64,000 bases of DNA from CAVSJA01 sp963728145 (GCA_963728145.1 CAVSJA010000008.1:491247-555246); one strand, 5' to 3'; positions 24,310-34,004 are shown, counted from the stretch's first letter. Translations and numbers: made by a program. Notes: generated by a model not told the origin, from the letters alone.

Positions 24310-26850
24310 CTATTGTGGACCATTATCGTCATCATCCCGTTCCGGACCGCCTTCTTCACGGTTCCGCTTGAATAAGTTGAAATCAGATTTTCCAAACCGG
24401 TATGTAAAGGTCAACCGGAAACTCCGGACATTCCGTCGACGGAAAGCTTCCTGGTAGAAAAACTCTGTATCGTAAATATTAATGAATCGACGGCTGTTAA
24501 AGATGTCATTTACGTTGAATACAAATGATGCTTTGTTTCCTTTGAGGAAATCCTTCCTGAGCGCGAAATCTGCGAAATAAACCGATTTATTATGCCCCTG
24601 GGCCGTCACTTCGCTGGATTCATATTCGCCGATCAATTGAAAGCTTAACTTATTAAATAAGGAAGGTTTCCTGGTTTCGATCCGGTAATTCAATGTAAGC
24701 TGCCCTTCGTATACGAATCCCTCATTACTTAGGTTTCGATCGGGAACATTCACCTTCTGGTACTGAAGGTCCATGGTTGGTATGAATTCAAAAAACTTCC
24801 CGATCTTCTGACTCCAGGTTAGTTCTAGCCCGAGCGTATTCTCACTTTGCGCATTGATAAATGTATTCAGGATAGCATTTGGATCAATACCGGCGTTTTG
24901 CAGTTTATCTAACTGTTCCTGCGAAATCGTATCGCTGAAGCGCGTAATTTCTCCTTGTGAATTCTGGTAATAAGCTACACCGAGGAAATTTCCATTTTCA
25001 AAATCCTTGCTGTAATTGAATTCAAACTGATTGGTGAATTCAGGCTGCAATGTTGGATTTCCCATTTGCAGATTGAACGGGTCTGAAATGTCTACAAATG
25101 GATTCAATTGCCAGAAATTCGGGCGGCGGATCCTGCGTGTGTAATTCACCTGCACTTCCTCTCCTTCACCCAGGGTCTTTGTTACAAACAGACTCGGGAA
25201 TAAGGCATCAAACAGGTTTTCCCAACCACTCGGGAAAGAATAACCGAATTTCTGTGCGCTGTCTACCAGCTCGCCTTTGAACTCAGAATGCTCAAATCTC
25301 AAACCAGCCTGGTATCCCCAGCTTCTCATTTTATTGGTATAAGTGAAATAAGCTGCGTTCACCATTTCGGTGTACCTGTAATTATTGCTTAAAGGAAGTT
25401 TTGTTTCTCCATTTCCATTCTGTATTGAATAGGAATTAAATACACTATTGAAACTGTTGTAAAAACCTCTCACGCCTGTTTCTATTTTCTTATTTTCCCC
25501 ATCGGGATCAATGAAATCGATCTGTACCGTCAATTGCTTATTGCTGTTGCTCCCTTCATTCCTCACTTTTGCAGGCTCAACATAGGGCGATCCATCCGGG
25601 TTAAAGAATGCGTTTATGATGTTTGCCCTGTCTTTACTCGATCCATAATTATAACTGATATCTGCGCTCAGTTCCTTGGCTTGTTCTACGAATTTGTGCC
25701 TGTAAGCCAATTGAGAATTGCTGCGGTAATTCTCATTTTCACTGGTCGCAATACGGCTCCCGGTTCTTTCAAGTGTTTTATCCTTGTTAAGAAATTCCTG
25801 GGTTTGCTTTTCTTCATTCGTACTATTTCCCTTTACAAATGCCTGCGATATAGTGATCGTATTCCTGTTATCCGCAAATAAATCCATACCAAAACGGACA
25901 TTTCTGGATTTGCGGAGCCTCTCGTTTTCGGAATTCTGGTTAAAATAATTCTGTACGGTATCTGCGGCTCTATTTGTTCGGTAAGAATATCCTTTAGCGA
26001 TTCCCCCATTCTGGTTATAGTTTCCACTCACAAAGAAATTGAAAATGCCCTGGCGAAGATTAACTGTAAGATTTCCATTCAGGATATCCGGGTAACCTGC
26101 ACCGGCAGTTGCAATTCCATTCAAACCCGCTCTCCTGTTCTTTTTTAGAATGATATTGATGATCCCGCCCCGGCTTGATGCGTCGAACTTTGCCGAAGGG
26201 TTGGTAAATAATTCAACGCGTTCTATCTGATCTGCCGGAATTTGTTCCAGCGTGAGAATTGTTGGTAAACCGTCCACAAAGATCTGCGGCGAATTATTTC
26301 TTAGGGTAACATTTCCATCTACATCAACTGACACAGAAGGAATATTTTTCATTACATCGATGGCTGTCCCACCAGTAGATGTAATGCTTCTTTCAACATT
26401 GAAAACTTTGCGGTCGATATCCATTTGCAGAACGCCCTTTTGTCCGACAACAGTAACCGTGCTGAGAAATTGAGCATCCTGCTCGAGTTTAATATTTCCA
26501 AGATCTTTCTCACCATTGCCACTATGAGGAAAGGTTACAGTGAAATCTTTATATCCAATCGCGGTAATCTCTAACCGAAAACTATCTGTGCCCGGCAGGT
26601 TCTCAACATTGAAGTCTCCGTTTGGCCTCGTGAGCATTCCCCCGGCCAGGCTATCTTTTACATTCGAAGCGGTATCCTTAAAATAAGTATGGAGCTGTAT
26701 TGAGGCAGCCTCAATCCCCTTTCCTGTTTTGCCATCCACAACCTTCCCATAAAATCTCATGGTGTTATTGTTTCTTTCGAACGGGAAATCCTGTGCAAAT
26801 GTCTCTTGCAGAAATAAATGTAATCCAATCAGTAGAAAAAGTTTTTTCAT
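24310..26850 (-). CDS. Outer-membrane beta-barrel receptor (TonB-dependent-like)
   Basis: The 846-aa protein has a signal peptide, a CarboxypepD_reg-like domain (about 28-110; GKVVDGKTGKGIEAASIQLH), a TonB plug (about 125-235; DVMKNIPSVSVDVDGNVTLR, SSRGGIINIILKKN) and an OMP_b-brl_3 barrel for the remainder. The barrel ends in FRLTFTYRFGKSDFNLF and a short acidic tail (EEGGPERDDDDNGPQ). Such proteins import or bind oligomeric substrates; with no SusD partner nearby the substrate is unknown. It is a monocistronic unit by spacing. Confidence 0.9.
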   Translation of the reverse strand: MKKLFLLIGLHLFLQETFAQDFPFERNNNTMRFYGKVVDGKTGKGIEAASIQLHTYFKDTASNVKDSLAGGMLTRPNGDFNVENLPGTDSFRLEITAIGYKDFTVTFPHSGNGEKDLGNIKLEQDAQFLSTVTVVGQKGVLQMDIDRKVFNVERSITSTGGTAIDVMKNIPSVSVDVDGNVTLRNNSPQIFVDGLPTILTLEQIPADQIERVELFTNPSAKFDASSRGGIINIILKKNRRAGLNGIATAGAGYPDILNGNLTVNLRQGIFNFFVSGNYNQNGGIAKGYSYRTNRAADTVQNYFNQNSENERLRKSRNVRFGMDLFADNRNTITISQAFVKGNSTNEEKQTQEFLNKDKTLERTGSRIATSENENYRSNSQLAYRHKFVEQAKELSADISYNYGSSKDRANIINAFFNPDGSPYVEPAKVRNEGSNSNKQLTVQIDFIDPDGENKKIETGVRGFYNSFNSVFNSYSIQNGNGETKLPLSNNYRYTEMVNAAYFTYTNKMRSWGYQAGLRFEHSEFKGELVDSAQKFGYSFPSGWENLFDALFPSLFVTKTLGEGEEVQVNYTRRIRRPNFWQLNPFVDISDPFNLQMGNPTLQPEFTNQFEFNYSKDFENGNFLGVAYYQNSQGEITRFSDTISQEQLDKLQNAGIDPNAILNTFINAQSENTLGLELTWSQKIGKFFEFIPTMDLQYQKVNVPDRNLSNEGFVYEGQLTLNYRIETRKPSLFNKLSFQLIGEYESSEVTAQGHNKSVYFADFALRKDFLKGNKASFVFNVNDIFNSRRFINIYDTEFFYQEAFRRRNVRSFRLTFTYRFGKSDFNLFKRNREEGGPERDDDDNGPQ

Positions 26851-26914
26851 CGCAGGTACTATATTGGTCGTTATTTTTGGACGATTTTTTTGATTCCCAC
26901 TTTTGCGTATTTAA

Positions 26915-27838
26915 TCATTTCCTGTCAATCTTTTTTGCAATAACCGTCCATTCCGGACCACTTTTAATTTTATTTGAAGCAGAAAAGTCCCCTTCATTTA
27001 CCGCGAAGGACAAATTCAGCAAGCTGTTAAGATAACCAAGTGGCTGTGCTACAGGAACATCACCGAAAGTATTAGCAAAAATAAGCGTGCCATCATACCT
27101 CAGTGAATCTTTTTCAAATATCCGGACATTTAGATAATCGCCTGGTCTTATGTCCTTCAATTTCAACAGACTGTCGGGTATATTCGTCCACACATTTCCG
27201 TATTGAATATCGAGGATCGGAATATTTCCCTTGATTGCATCGGATTCAATCACTGCGGATTGAAAATCTATCCTGATAAGGCTGTCTGAAGGCAAAGCAT
27301 CTCCAACCTCTTCAAAACTGATTTTGCCGGACGCAAGTCGCGCAGCAGTATAGGCATACACATCGCGACCATGAAATGTGTAAGATGCCGAAGAACCCTC
27401 TCTCCTGTTTTTAGTTTCATCTATTTTTCTTACTGCATCTATTCCTTGTGACGTAGCGATCATAGTGAGCGTTCCATTATCTGGCGTAACAAAATATTGT
27501 CCCATCTTTGATTTTAGCACAATAGATCTGCGCGTAGTACCAACACCCGGATCTACTACAGAAACAAAAACAGTTCCTTTTGGCCAGTAAGCAGCGGATT
27601 GTTCGAGGCGATATGCAGCTTCCCAAATATTATATGCTGGAATTTCATGAGTAAGATCGAAAAGGTCGAGCTGATTATCGACAGTCCTGGCAACTCCTTT
27701 CATTGCGTTAACCGCACCATCTTTTAATCCAAAATCGGTTTGAAATACCAATGCGGGTTTTGGATCATTGCAGGAAACGGTGAGTAAAACTATTCCTGAG
27801 ATTAGAAATATCCGGCTTAATTTGCGATTGATTATCAT
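26915..27838 (-). CDS. SAM hydroxide adenosyltransferase-like lipoprotein
   Basis: The 307-aa protein carries the SAM hydroxide adenosyltransferase fold (DUF62/PF01887): FQTDFGLKDGAVNAMKGVA, LTHEIPAYNIWEAAYRLEQ, FVSVVDPGVGTTRRSIVLK and TPDNGTLTMIA, with the Asp and the DPGVGT.R residues of the active site. Family members split S-adenosylmethionine to adenosine and methionine or bind it. Unusually, this one starts with a lipoprotein signal (ISGIVLLTVSC, Cys23), so it would act outside the cytoplasm, where SAM is not expected. Its start codon is 2 bp from the divergent gene at 27841. Confidence 0.85.
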   Translation of the reverse strand: MIINRKLSRIFLISGIVLLTVSCNDPKPALVFQTDFGLKDGAVNAMKGVARTVDNQLDLFDLTHEIPAYNIWEAAYRLEQSAAYWPKGTVFVSVVDPGVGTTRRSIVLKSKMGQYFVTPDNGTLTMIATSQGIDAVRKIDETKNRREGSSASYTFHGRDVYAYTAARLASGKISFEEVGDALPSDSLIRIDFQSAVIESDAIKGNIPILDIQYGNVWTNIPDSLLKLKDIRPGDYLNVRIFEKDSLRYDGTLIFANTFGDVPVAQPLGYLNSLLNLSFAVNEGDFSASNKIKSGPEWTVIAKKIDRK

Positions 27839-27840
27839 CT

Positions 27841-28362
27841 ATGAAATTTAATACAGCGCCAAAATTAATACTCCGTATCCGCCTGATGATAGGTATTTTT
27901 GTACTCCTTCTGATCCTGAGCGGAGTAACCGCATTTCCAATTTATTCTGAATTGCAATGGCTGATGGATAAGAATATCTTCTCTCCCGATACAATATTGG
28001 GTGGATGGCTGTTAACGGTTTGGAATGGAATAAGAGAAATGGGCGATAAACATGGCTTCCTTTTTTATGGATATGACTGGCTAGCCTTTGCACATATCGT
28101 GATCGCAATGGCTTTCATTGGACCGTTCAGGGACCCGGTTCGAAATAAATGGGTCATCGATTGGGGAATCCTTTCCTGTCTAGCGGTCTTACCTTTAGCC
28201 TTTATCGCGGGCCCAATCCGGGGAATTCCCTGGTTCCATATTCTTATCGATTGCGCTTTCGGTGTAATAGGGTTATTTCCCCTGTTCTTACTGAAAAAAT
28301 GGATAAATGAATTAGAGATTCAGCGAGGCACTAATAAGTTTGTTTCGCCGTTAATGAAGTGA
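27841..28362 (+). CDS. Hypothetical four-span membrane protein
   Basis: This 173-aa protein has about four membrane segments (LMIGIFVLLLILSGVTAF, WLAFAHIVIAMAFIG, WGILSCLAVLPLAFIAG, WFHILIDCAFGVIGLFPLFL). I do not recognise a named family. An alternative start at Met16 (27886) would clear the overlap with the divergent promoter. It is 28 bp upstream of the flippase gene and may form an operon with it. Confidence 0.75.
   Translation: MKFNTAPKLILRIRLMIGIFVLLLILSGVTAFPIYSELQWLMDKNIFSPDTILGGWLLTVWNGIREMGDKHGFLFYGYDWLAFAHIVIAMAFIGPFRDPVRNKWVIDWGILSCLAVLPLAFIAGPIRGIPWFHILIDCAFGVIGLFPLFLLKKWINELEIQRGTNKFVSPLMK
27860..27867 (-). promoter_or_regulatory. -7 box for the SAM-transferase lipoprotein gene, inside a divergent CDS
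   Basis: On the minus strand TAATTTTG (27867 to 27860) matches TAnnTTTG, 22 nt upstream of ATG 27838. It lies within the first codons of the plus-strand gene at 27841. Confidence 0.4.
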
Positions 28363-28390
28363 AAATCAATAATTAACTTAAATATATTCG

Positions 28391-29812
28391 TTGAAAGCAC
28401 TGCGCTCCTCTTTTTGGCTGCATTCTATTTTTTATACTCTCCTGCAACGGTTTTCCCTGTTTTTCTTTGGAGCAGTGTCATATATTTTACTGCTCAGAGC
28501 ATTTGGTGTAGACAAGGAAAAGATGGCCGTGTGGGCAATGTACCTGACCATAATTAATATATTTGAAATGGTGAAGCAGGGCCTGTTGAGAAATTCGACA
28601 ATAAAGTATTTCAGCAGTCCTGCGCATGCGTCCAAAAAAGAGGAAGTTCAATCCTCTTCGCTCGCATTGAATATTGCATTTTCTGCATTCATCATCATTT
28701 TGTTCCTGGCGTTTGCACCGCTTATATCAAGTTTATTAAAGTCGCCGGCACTTTTACCCATGTTGTGGTGGAGTATAGTTTTTGTAATCATTCTTATTCC
28801 ATTCAATCATTGCGAGATTATCATGCTCGCGAATTATCGATTCAATAATATATTCTGGGCTTATTTTATCCGGCAGGGTTTGTTTTTCGGCGGCATTGTT
28901 TTACTGTTCTTTTTTTTCAGGGAATATTTCACGTTGATGAACCTGCTTATTCTCCAGGTACTTTCATTATTTGTCGGAGCAGTGATCATGTATTACGGAT
29001 CGCTAAGTTTGTTGATGCGAAGATTTCATTATGACCTGGCCATTATCAAAGATATTTTTCGATTTGGCCGATATACATTCGGCACGAATCTTTTCTCTAA
29101 TGTCGCTCGCAGCCTGGATCATTTCGTAACGGCCAATGTACTTAGCCCGGCGGAAGGAAAAACTTATGTTGCTTTTTATAATGTGGTATCAAGGGTAAAC
29201 AATATGATCGATATTCCCTCCCTGGCAATCGCAGATGTATTGTATCCAAAAAATGTAGAGACCCTTGAAAAAGATGGAATGGGAAAAGTGAAATACCATT
29301 TTGAAAGAATGACGGGAACCATACTCGCGATCATCATTCCCGCTTCTCTTCTAATCTTTATTTTTCCCCAGCTCATTGTCTACGTGCTTGCAGGAAATCA
29401 ATATGACGGGGCCATCTATATTCTTCAATTGACCATCCTCTTCAGTATCATCAGGCCAATTGGTTATTTGTTCGGTTCCACGCTCGACGCGATCGGCAAA
29501 CCGCGGGTTAATTTTTGGGTTACTGGCGGATATATGATATTCACCCTACTTGTAAATTACGTTTGCCTCTCTCAGTTTGGTGGAATAGGTGCCGCATATG
29601 CGACAATTATCGTGTATACACTATCTTCCTGGGTGATGATCGTGATCTTGAAAAAATATGTTCATATTGAATTAAGGAAGATCGGGCAATACACGCTGCA
29701 GACCTATGCTGATATAGTTAATCTCCCTCGTACTATATTAGCGGCCAGAAATGAATCTTCAAAAGCATTACTAAAGGAGCACTCGAAAGCTCTACGCGGG
29801 AATGACGGTTGA
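28391..29812 (+). CDS. Polysaccharide flippase (MATE/Wzx-like)
   Basis: The 473-aa product has about 12 hydrophobic segments and the layout of the oligosaccharide flippase/polysaccharide biosynthesis family (PF01943/PF13440). The start codon is TTG at 28391 (KALRSSFWLHSIFYTLLQRF). It would flip lipid-linked sugars across the inner membrane; no glycosyltransferase cluster adjoins it, so the substrate is unknown. The stop codon TGA (29810-29812) is formed by the GGTTGA unit of a repeat array. Confidence 0.85.
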   Translation: MKALRSSFWLHSIFYTLLQRFSLFFFGAVSYILLLRAFGVDKEKMAVWAMYLTIINIFEMVKQGLLRNSTIKYFSSPAHASKKEEVQSSSLALNIAFSAFIIILFLAFAPLISSLLKSPALLPMLWWSIVFVIILIPFNHCEIIMLANYRFNNIFWAYFIRQGLFFGGIVLLFFFFREYFTLMNLLILQVLSLFVGAVIMYYGSLSLLMRRFHYDLAIIKDIFRFGRYTFGTNLFSNVARSLDHFVTANVLSPAEGKTYVAFYNVVSRVNNMIDIPSLAIADVLYPKNVETLEKDGMGKVKYHFERMTGTILAIIIPASLLIFIFPQLIVYVLAGNQYDGAIYILQLTILFSIIRPIGYLFGSTLDAIGKPRVNFWVTGGYMIFTLLVNYVCLSQFGGIGAAYATIIVYTLSSWVMIVILKKYVHIELRKIGQYTLQTYADIVNLPRTILAARNESSKALLKEHSKALRGNDG

Positions 29813-29923
29813 TTGGTTGATTGGTTGACTGGTTGATTGGTTGATTAGTTGATTAGTTGACTGGGTAGTTAATCAATAAACTAATAAACTAATTAACTAA
29901 TCAACCAATCAACCAATCAACTC
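29807..29923. repeat. Inverted arrays of GGTTGATT 8-mers between convergent genes
   Basis: Seven units of GGTTGATT or close variants run from 29807 to about 29865, and the complementary AATCAACC array runs from about 29870 to 29923. The two arms can pair in a long hairpin. Both flanking genes (flippase plus strand, NDH-2 minus strand) take their TGA stop codons from the repeat units. Confidence 0.75.
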
Positions 29924-31198
29924 CCGCTTCTGTAAAGTCTTTTTCGTTCTATAGAACTGTGGAAATATTAATCTCAGGGACTGGTCGTATGTAAAGTAAT
30001 TATATATCCAATTTATAAAAACAAATAGTCTGTTCTTAACTCCGAGAATTAACACAAGATGCAGACCCATCCAAATCAACCAGGCTAGAAAACCACTGAA
30101 GTGCAATTTTGGTTTTGGAAAGTCTGCGACAGCGAGATTGCGGCCCACTGTTGCTAATGAGCCTTTGTCATAGTATTCAAACTTTGCCCATTCACCAATC
30201 GGTTTCCCGGCTTTGAAATGTTTTGAGAGATAATCTGCCTGTTGAATTGCTGTTTGAGCAACCTGGGGATGACCATTGGGATATTTTTCGGTCTCCATAT
30301 AAGAAAGGTCACCGATCGCATAAATATTGTCAAATCCAAAAACTCGGTTATGCCGGTCCGTTTTAATGCGATTGCCTTTTGCAATTAAGTCAGGCTTTAT
30401 TCCTGATGGAATATTTCCTTTAATTCCTGCAGCCCAGATAACCGTTTTTGTAGAAATCGTTTTGCCATCTTTTAACGTAACAGTATTTCCATCATAATCC
30501 TGGAGAAGAGAATTTGTCATTACGGTAACACCAAGTCTTTTTAAATACTTCAGGGATTGCCCGGAAGATTTTTCGCTCATCGTGCCCAGAGTCTTTCCTG
30601 TTCCTTCAAGCAAAACAATTTTCATTTTTTTGAAATCGATCTCGGGATAATCCTTGGGAAGCACATAACGTCTCATCTCGGCTATCGCACCAGCCAGTTC
30701 AACACCCGTAGGCCCCCCTCCCGCTATTACGATGGTTAATAATTTTTCAAGGTCTTCAGCCGAGGTTGCTAACAATGCATTTTCGAAATTCTGTATCAGG
30801 TGATGCCTCAACTGCAATGCCTCAACAGTTGACTTCATCGGAAATGCATTCAAAGGCAGGTTGGGATTATTGAAAAAGTTGGTGTCGGCTCCAGTGGCAA
30901 GTATTAGCCTATCATAAGGAATCTCCCCAATTGTTGTCCTCACCAAATTTTCTGCAGGTAAGATTTCCTGTAGTTCCCCTACGCGGACTCTTACATTTTT
31001 ACTTTTATGAAAAGCTTTTCTTAATGGGAAAGAAATATTGCTTGCATCCAAACCGGCGGTGGCAACCTGGTAAAACAATGGCTGGAATTGATGGAAGTTG
31101 AAACGGTCCAACAAAATAATTTCAAAACCGGGTTTGTTATTGAGCTTTCTTGCCACGCGCAATCCACCGAATCCCCCACCAATTATTAGCAGTTTCAT
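29909..31198 (-). CDS. ndh: Type II NADH:quinone oxidoreductase
   Basis: The 429-aa protein is a single-polypeptide NADH dehydrogenase (NDH-2), feeding electrons from NADH to quinone without pumping protons. FAD-binding motif GGGFGGLRVARKL is at residues 7-19; the NADH-binding Rossmann motif is IAGGGPTGVELAGAIAEM; the second FAD motif is DNIYAIGDLSYME. A C-terminal hydrophobic helix (LAWLIWMGLHLVLILGVKNR) attaches it to the membrane. The stop codon lies in the GGTTGA repeat array. Confidence 0.93.
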   Translation of the reverse strand: MKLLIIGGGFGGLRVARKLNNKPGFEIILLDRFNFHQFQPLFYQVATAGLDASNISFPLRKAFHKSKNVRVRVGELQEILPAENLVRTTIGEIPYDRLILATGADTNFFNNPNLPLNAFPMKSTVEALQLRHHLIQNFENALLATSAEDLEKLLTIVIAGGGPTGVELAGAIAEMRRYVLPKDYPEIDFKKMKIVLLEGTGKTLGTMSEKSSGQSLKYLKRLGVTVMTNSLLQDYDGNTVTLKDGKTISTKTVIWAAGIKGNIPSGIKPDLIAKGNRIKTDRHNRVFGFDNIYAIGDLSYMETEKYPNGHPQVAQTAIQQADYLSKHFKAGKPIGEWAKFEYYDKGSLATVGRNLAVADFPKPKLHFSGFLAWLIWMGLHLVLILGVKNRLFVFINWIYNYFTYDQSLRLIFPQFYRTKKTLQKRELIG

Positions 31199-31228
31199 AT
31201 TTGATTATTGTCGGTTATTGTGATACTA

Positions 31229-31328
31229 AGATGGTTTGATTGTTTTATTGTTCTATTGTTGGACTTACTATTCATAAACCCAACCTCCCGATAGCTATCG
31301 GGATAACAATCGAGCCATCAAACCATCT
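31229..31328. repeat. Inverted repeat with central CCCGATAGCTATCGGG palindrome
   Basis: The perfect 16-bp palindrome is at 31287-31302. Outer arms AGATGGTTTGAT (31229-31240) and ATCAAACCATCT (31317-31328) are also complementary. It lies between serA and ndh and may end serA transcription. Confidence 0.6.
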
Positions 31329-31364
31329 GTGTTTTTTAATAACAACAATCAACAAACCAAAATG

Positions 31365-32603
31365 TTAGTAAAGAAGCCGAACCTTTATAGTTTCTTTCAC
31401 TTCTTTCAACAACTTAAATGCGTTTTCGGAGATCTTTTTATCCACGTCAAGCACCACGTACCCGATAGCTTCATTAGTTTTTAAATACTGTGCCAGAATA
31501 TTGATCTTGTTCTCCGATAACGTTGTATTGATCTCGGAAAGCACGCCCGGCACATTGCGATGTACATGGAGAATGCGGTGCGTTCCTTCCTGGGGTGGAA
31601 GGCTTAATGAAGGAATAGTATGCGATTCGTTAGTAATACCCATTTCAAGGAACTGAAATAGTTTATTGCTTACATCCTCACCAATATTTTGTTGGGCTTC
31701 CTCTGTAGATCCACCGATATGAGGTGTAAGGATCACGTTAGGAAGGTCCTGCAATGGAGTCTGAAAGCGATCCCCATTCTTTTCAGGTTCCCACGGATAT
31801 ACATCTATGGCCGCACCACCAATATGACCTTCTACGATCGCCTTACGCAACGCATCCAGGTCAACCACTTCTCCCCTCGCATAGTTTATCAGAATTGCAC
31901 CTTTTTTGAAATTCTTTAGTGTTGTCTTATTGATCATGTTCCTGGTAGAATTGGTCTCTGGAACATGAAGAGTGACTACATCAGATTGGGACAAAACTTC
32001 CTTAAGTGTTTTTCTGGGTATCGCATTCCCCAATGGCAACCGGGTGGCGATATCATAATAATTTACCTTCATTCCTAACGCTTCAGCAAGAACGCTCACC
32101 TGTGAACCGATATTTCCGTATCCGATAATTCCAAGCGTTTTTCCCCTTAATTCAAAACTGCCCTTCGCATCCTTTGCCCAAATCCCTTCATGTGCTGCTT
32201 TGTTCTTGTCTGGGATGCGGCGGATCAACATGATTGAAAGTCCAATTACCAATTCCGCAACTGACCGGGTATTTGAATAAGGGGCGTTAAAAACTGCAAT
32301 TCCGTGTTGGGTCGCACTTTTCAGGTTCACCTGGTTCACCCCAATACAAAAACAGCCGATGGCCTGCAGCTTGCGGGCGGCTTCAAGTATTTTTGGAGTT
32401 ATCTGCGTTTTCGACCTGATTCCCAATAGATGAACATCCTTGATTTCCCGTACTAAGTCTTCCTCCGACAAAGCACCTCCCAATTTGCGGATTGAGCTGT
32501 ATCCGGCGTCTCGGAAATTACGGATCGCGGTATCGCTAATATTCTCGAGAAATAGAATATTTACTTTTTCCTTAGGATAACTTGTAATTTTTTTTTCTGT
32601 CAT
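31365..32603 (-). CDS. serA: D-3-phosphoglycerate dehydrogenase
   Basis: The open frame reaches 32648, but Met at 32603 (MTEKKITSYPKEKVNILFLE) gives 412 aa, the usual length. The enzyme oxidises 3-phosphoglycerate at the start of serine synthesis. The NAD-binding motif is LGIIGYGNIGSQ, with catalytic Arg in NYARGEVVD, Glu in YPWEPEKNG and His in LTPHIGGSTEEAQ. A C-terminal ACT domain (about 340-412; ILHVHRNVPGVLSEINTTLS) binds serine for feedback inhibition, as in E. coli SerA. Confidence 0.95.
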   Translation of the reverse strand: MTEKKITSYPKEKVNILFLENISDTAIRNFRDAGYSSIRKLGGALSEEDLVREIKDVHLLGIRSKTQITPKILEAARKLQAIGCFCIGVNQVNLKSATQHGIAVFNAPYSNTRSVAELVIGLSIMLIRRIPDKNKAAHEGIWAKDAKGSFELRGKTLGIIGYGNIGSQVSVLAEALGMKVNYYDIATRLPLGNAIPRKTLKEVLSQSDVVTLHVPETNSTRNMINKTTLKNFKKGAILINYARGEVVDLDALRKAIVEGHIGGAAIDVYPWEPEKNGDRFQTPLQDLPNVILTPHIGGSTEEAQQNIGEDVSNKLFQFLEMGITNESHTIPSLSLPPQEGTHRILHVHRNVPGVLSEINTTLSENKINILAQYLKTNEAIGYVVLDVDKKISENAFKLLKEVKETIKVRLLY

Positions 32604-32732
32604 ATTAACCAGGGTCAATTTTTCGTTAAAAACCAGAGCAGGTTGCAAATATGGGCACTAAAATTGGAATGGAAAAAAGAAGTCAATGATCCGAAAATGA
32701 AGAAGATGTATCTTTACCCTACTAACTCATAA

Positions 32733-34004
32733 ATGAAATCCCTTTTGAAAAACTCGATCCGGTTTGCGCCGGTATTGGCGCTTACATTAATGATATCCTG
32801 TACCCAGAAACCAGAGAAGCAAGCTACAGCCTCTGGAACGCTCCCCCCTCCCCCTATCAGTACTATTTCCGCAGAAGATAAAGCGAAATTTCAACGCGCA
32901 ATTCAGGCATACATTGATAGCAGTTTCCCAAGCGGGCGGCTCAATGGAAGTATACTCGTGGCAAAGAACGGGGAAATACTGTACGAACATTATGCTGGAT
33001 TCAACAACCCTCGCAGAAAGGAGGATTCAATCACACAAAACACTCCTTTCCATCTGGCTTCAGTATCTAAAACTGTGACGGCAGTTGCTATCCTAAAACT
33101 TTGGCAGGATGGGAAACTGAATATCCAGGACAGCATTACAAAATATCTTCCAGGTTTTCCCAGCGAAAGTGTAACGATCAAGACCCTGCTCAATCATCGC
33201 AGTGGTTTACCCAACTATGTTCATTATATGGAAAGGTTGGGATGGAATCGCAACCAAATCATGACCAACCAGGATGTATTGGATTTTCTGATAGAAAAAC
33301 ATGATGATATTGATATTGGACCCGCAGACCGTCGATTTACTTATTCCAATACCAATTATGCATTGCTGGCATTGATCATTGAAAAAGCAAGCGGCATGTC
33401 GTACGGGGACTATATGAAAACAACTTTTTTCGACCCCCTGGGCATGACCAGTAGTTATGTTTATAAGTCTCAAGACAGCGCCCGTTCCCTTCCTTCTTTT
33501 TTCAATAACGGGAGACAATACGCATTTGATTATCTCGACATGGTTTATGGAGATAAGAACATATACAGCACCGTGAGGGATATGTTGAAATTCGATCAGG
33601 CATTGAATTCAGGCAAGTTGTTGAATACTGATGTACTCACTCAGTCGTATACTCCTTACAGTTTTGAAAAACCTGGCAAAAACAATTATGGTTTAGGGTG
33701 GAGAATGATCCTCCTTGCCAACGGTAAAAAACTTATTTACCATAATGGCTGGTGGCACGGATACCGCACGGCATTTTACCGTATGCCAGACGAGAATGCC
33801 GTGATCATAGCACTATGCAATAATGATTCGAGAATGATCTATTCCACAAAGAAGCTCGCCGATCTCTTTGGCGATTATATGCAGACCAATGATAAGGATG
33901 ACGATTTAGACAATGGGCAGGTAAGAAGAAAATCTTCGCGCAGATCCAGCTATGCCTCCACGAGAAAGATGAGCAGGTCGAAATATGCGGCTGCAAAAAA
34001 GTAG
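32733..34004 (+). CDS. Serine hydrolase (beta-lactamase family) lipoprotein
   Basis: The 423-aa protein has a lipoprotein signal (Cys23 in LMISC). It carries a class C beta-lactamase/DD-peptidase fold (PF00144): nucleophile Ser110 in SVSK, the Tyr-x-Asn motif in FTYSNTNY, and HNGWWHGY in place of KTG. It could be a peptidase, esterase or beta-lactamase; the HxG variant leans to esterase or peptidase (inference). A Lys/Arg/Ser-rich C-terminal tail follows. The next gene begins 12 bp downstream. Confidence 0.9.
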   Translation: MKSLLKNSIRFAPVLALTLMISCTQKPEKQATASGTLPPPPISTISAEDKAKFQRAIQAYIDSSFPSGRLNGSILVAKNGEILYEHYAGFNNPRRKEDSITQNTPFHLASVSKTVTAVAILKLWQDGKLNIQDSITKYLPGFPSESVTIKTLLNHRSGLPNYVHYMERLGWNRNQIMTNQDVLDFLIEKHDDIDIGPADRRFTYSNTNYALLALIIEKASGMSYGDYMKTTFFDPLGMTSSYVYKSQDSARSLPSFFNNGRQYAFDYLDMVYGDKNIYSTVRDMLKFDQALNSGKLLNTDVLTQSYTPYSFEKPGKNNYGLGWRMILLANGKKLIYHNGWWHGYRTAFYRMPDENAVIIALCNNDSRMIYSTKKLADLFGDYMQTNDKDDDLDNGQVRRKSSRRSSYASTRKMSRSKYAAAKK

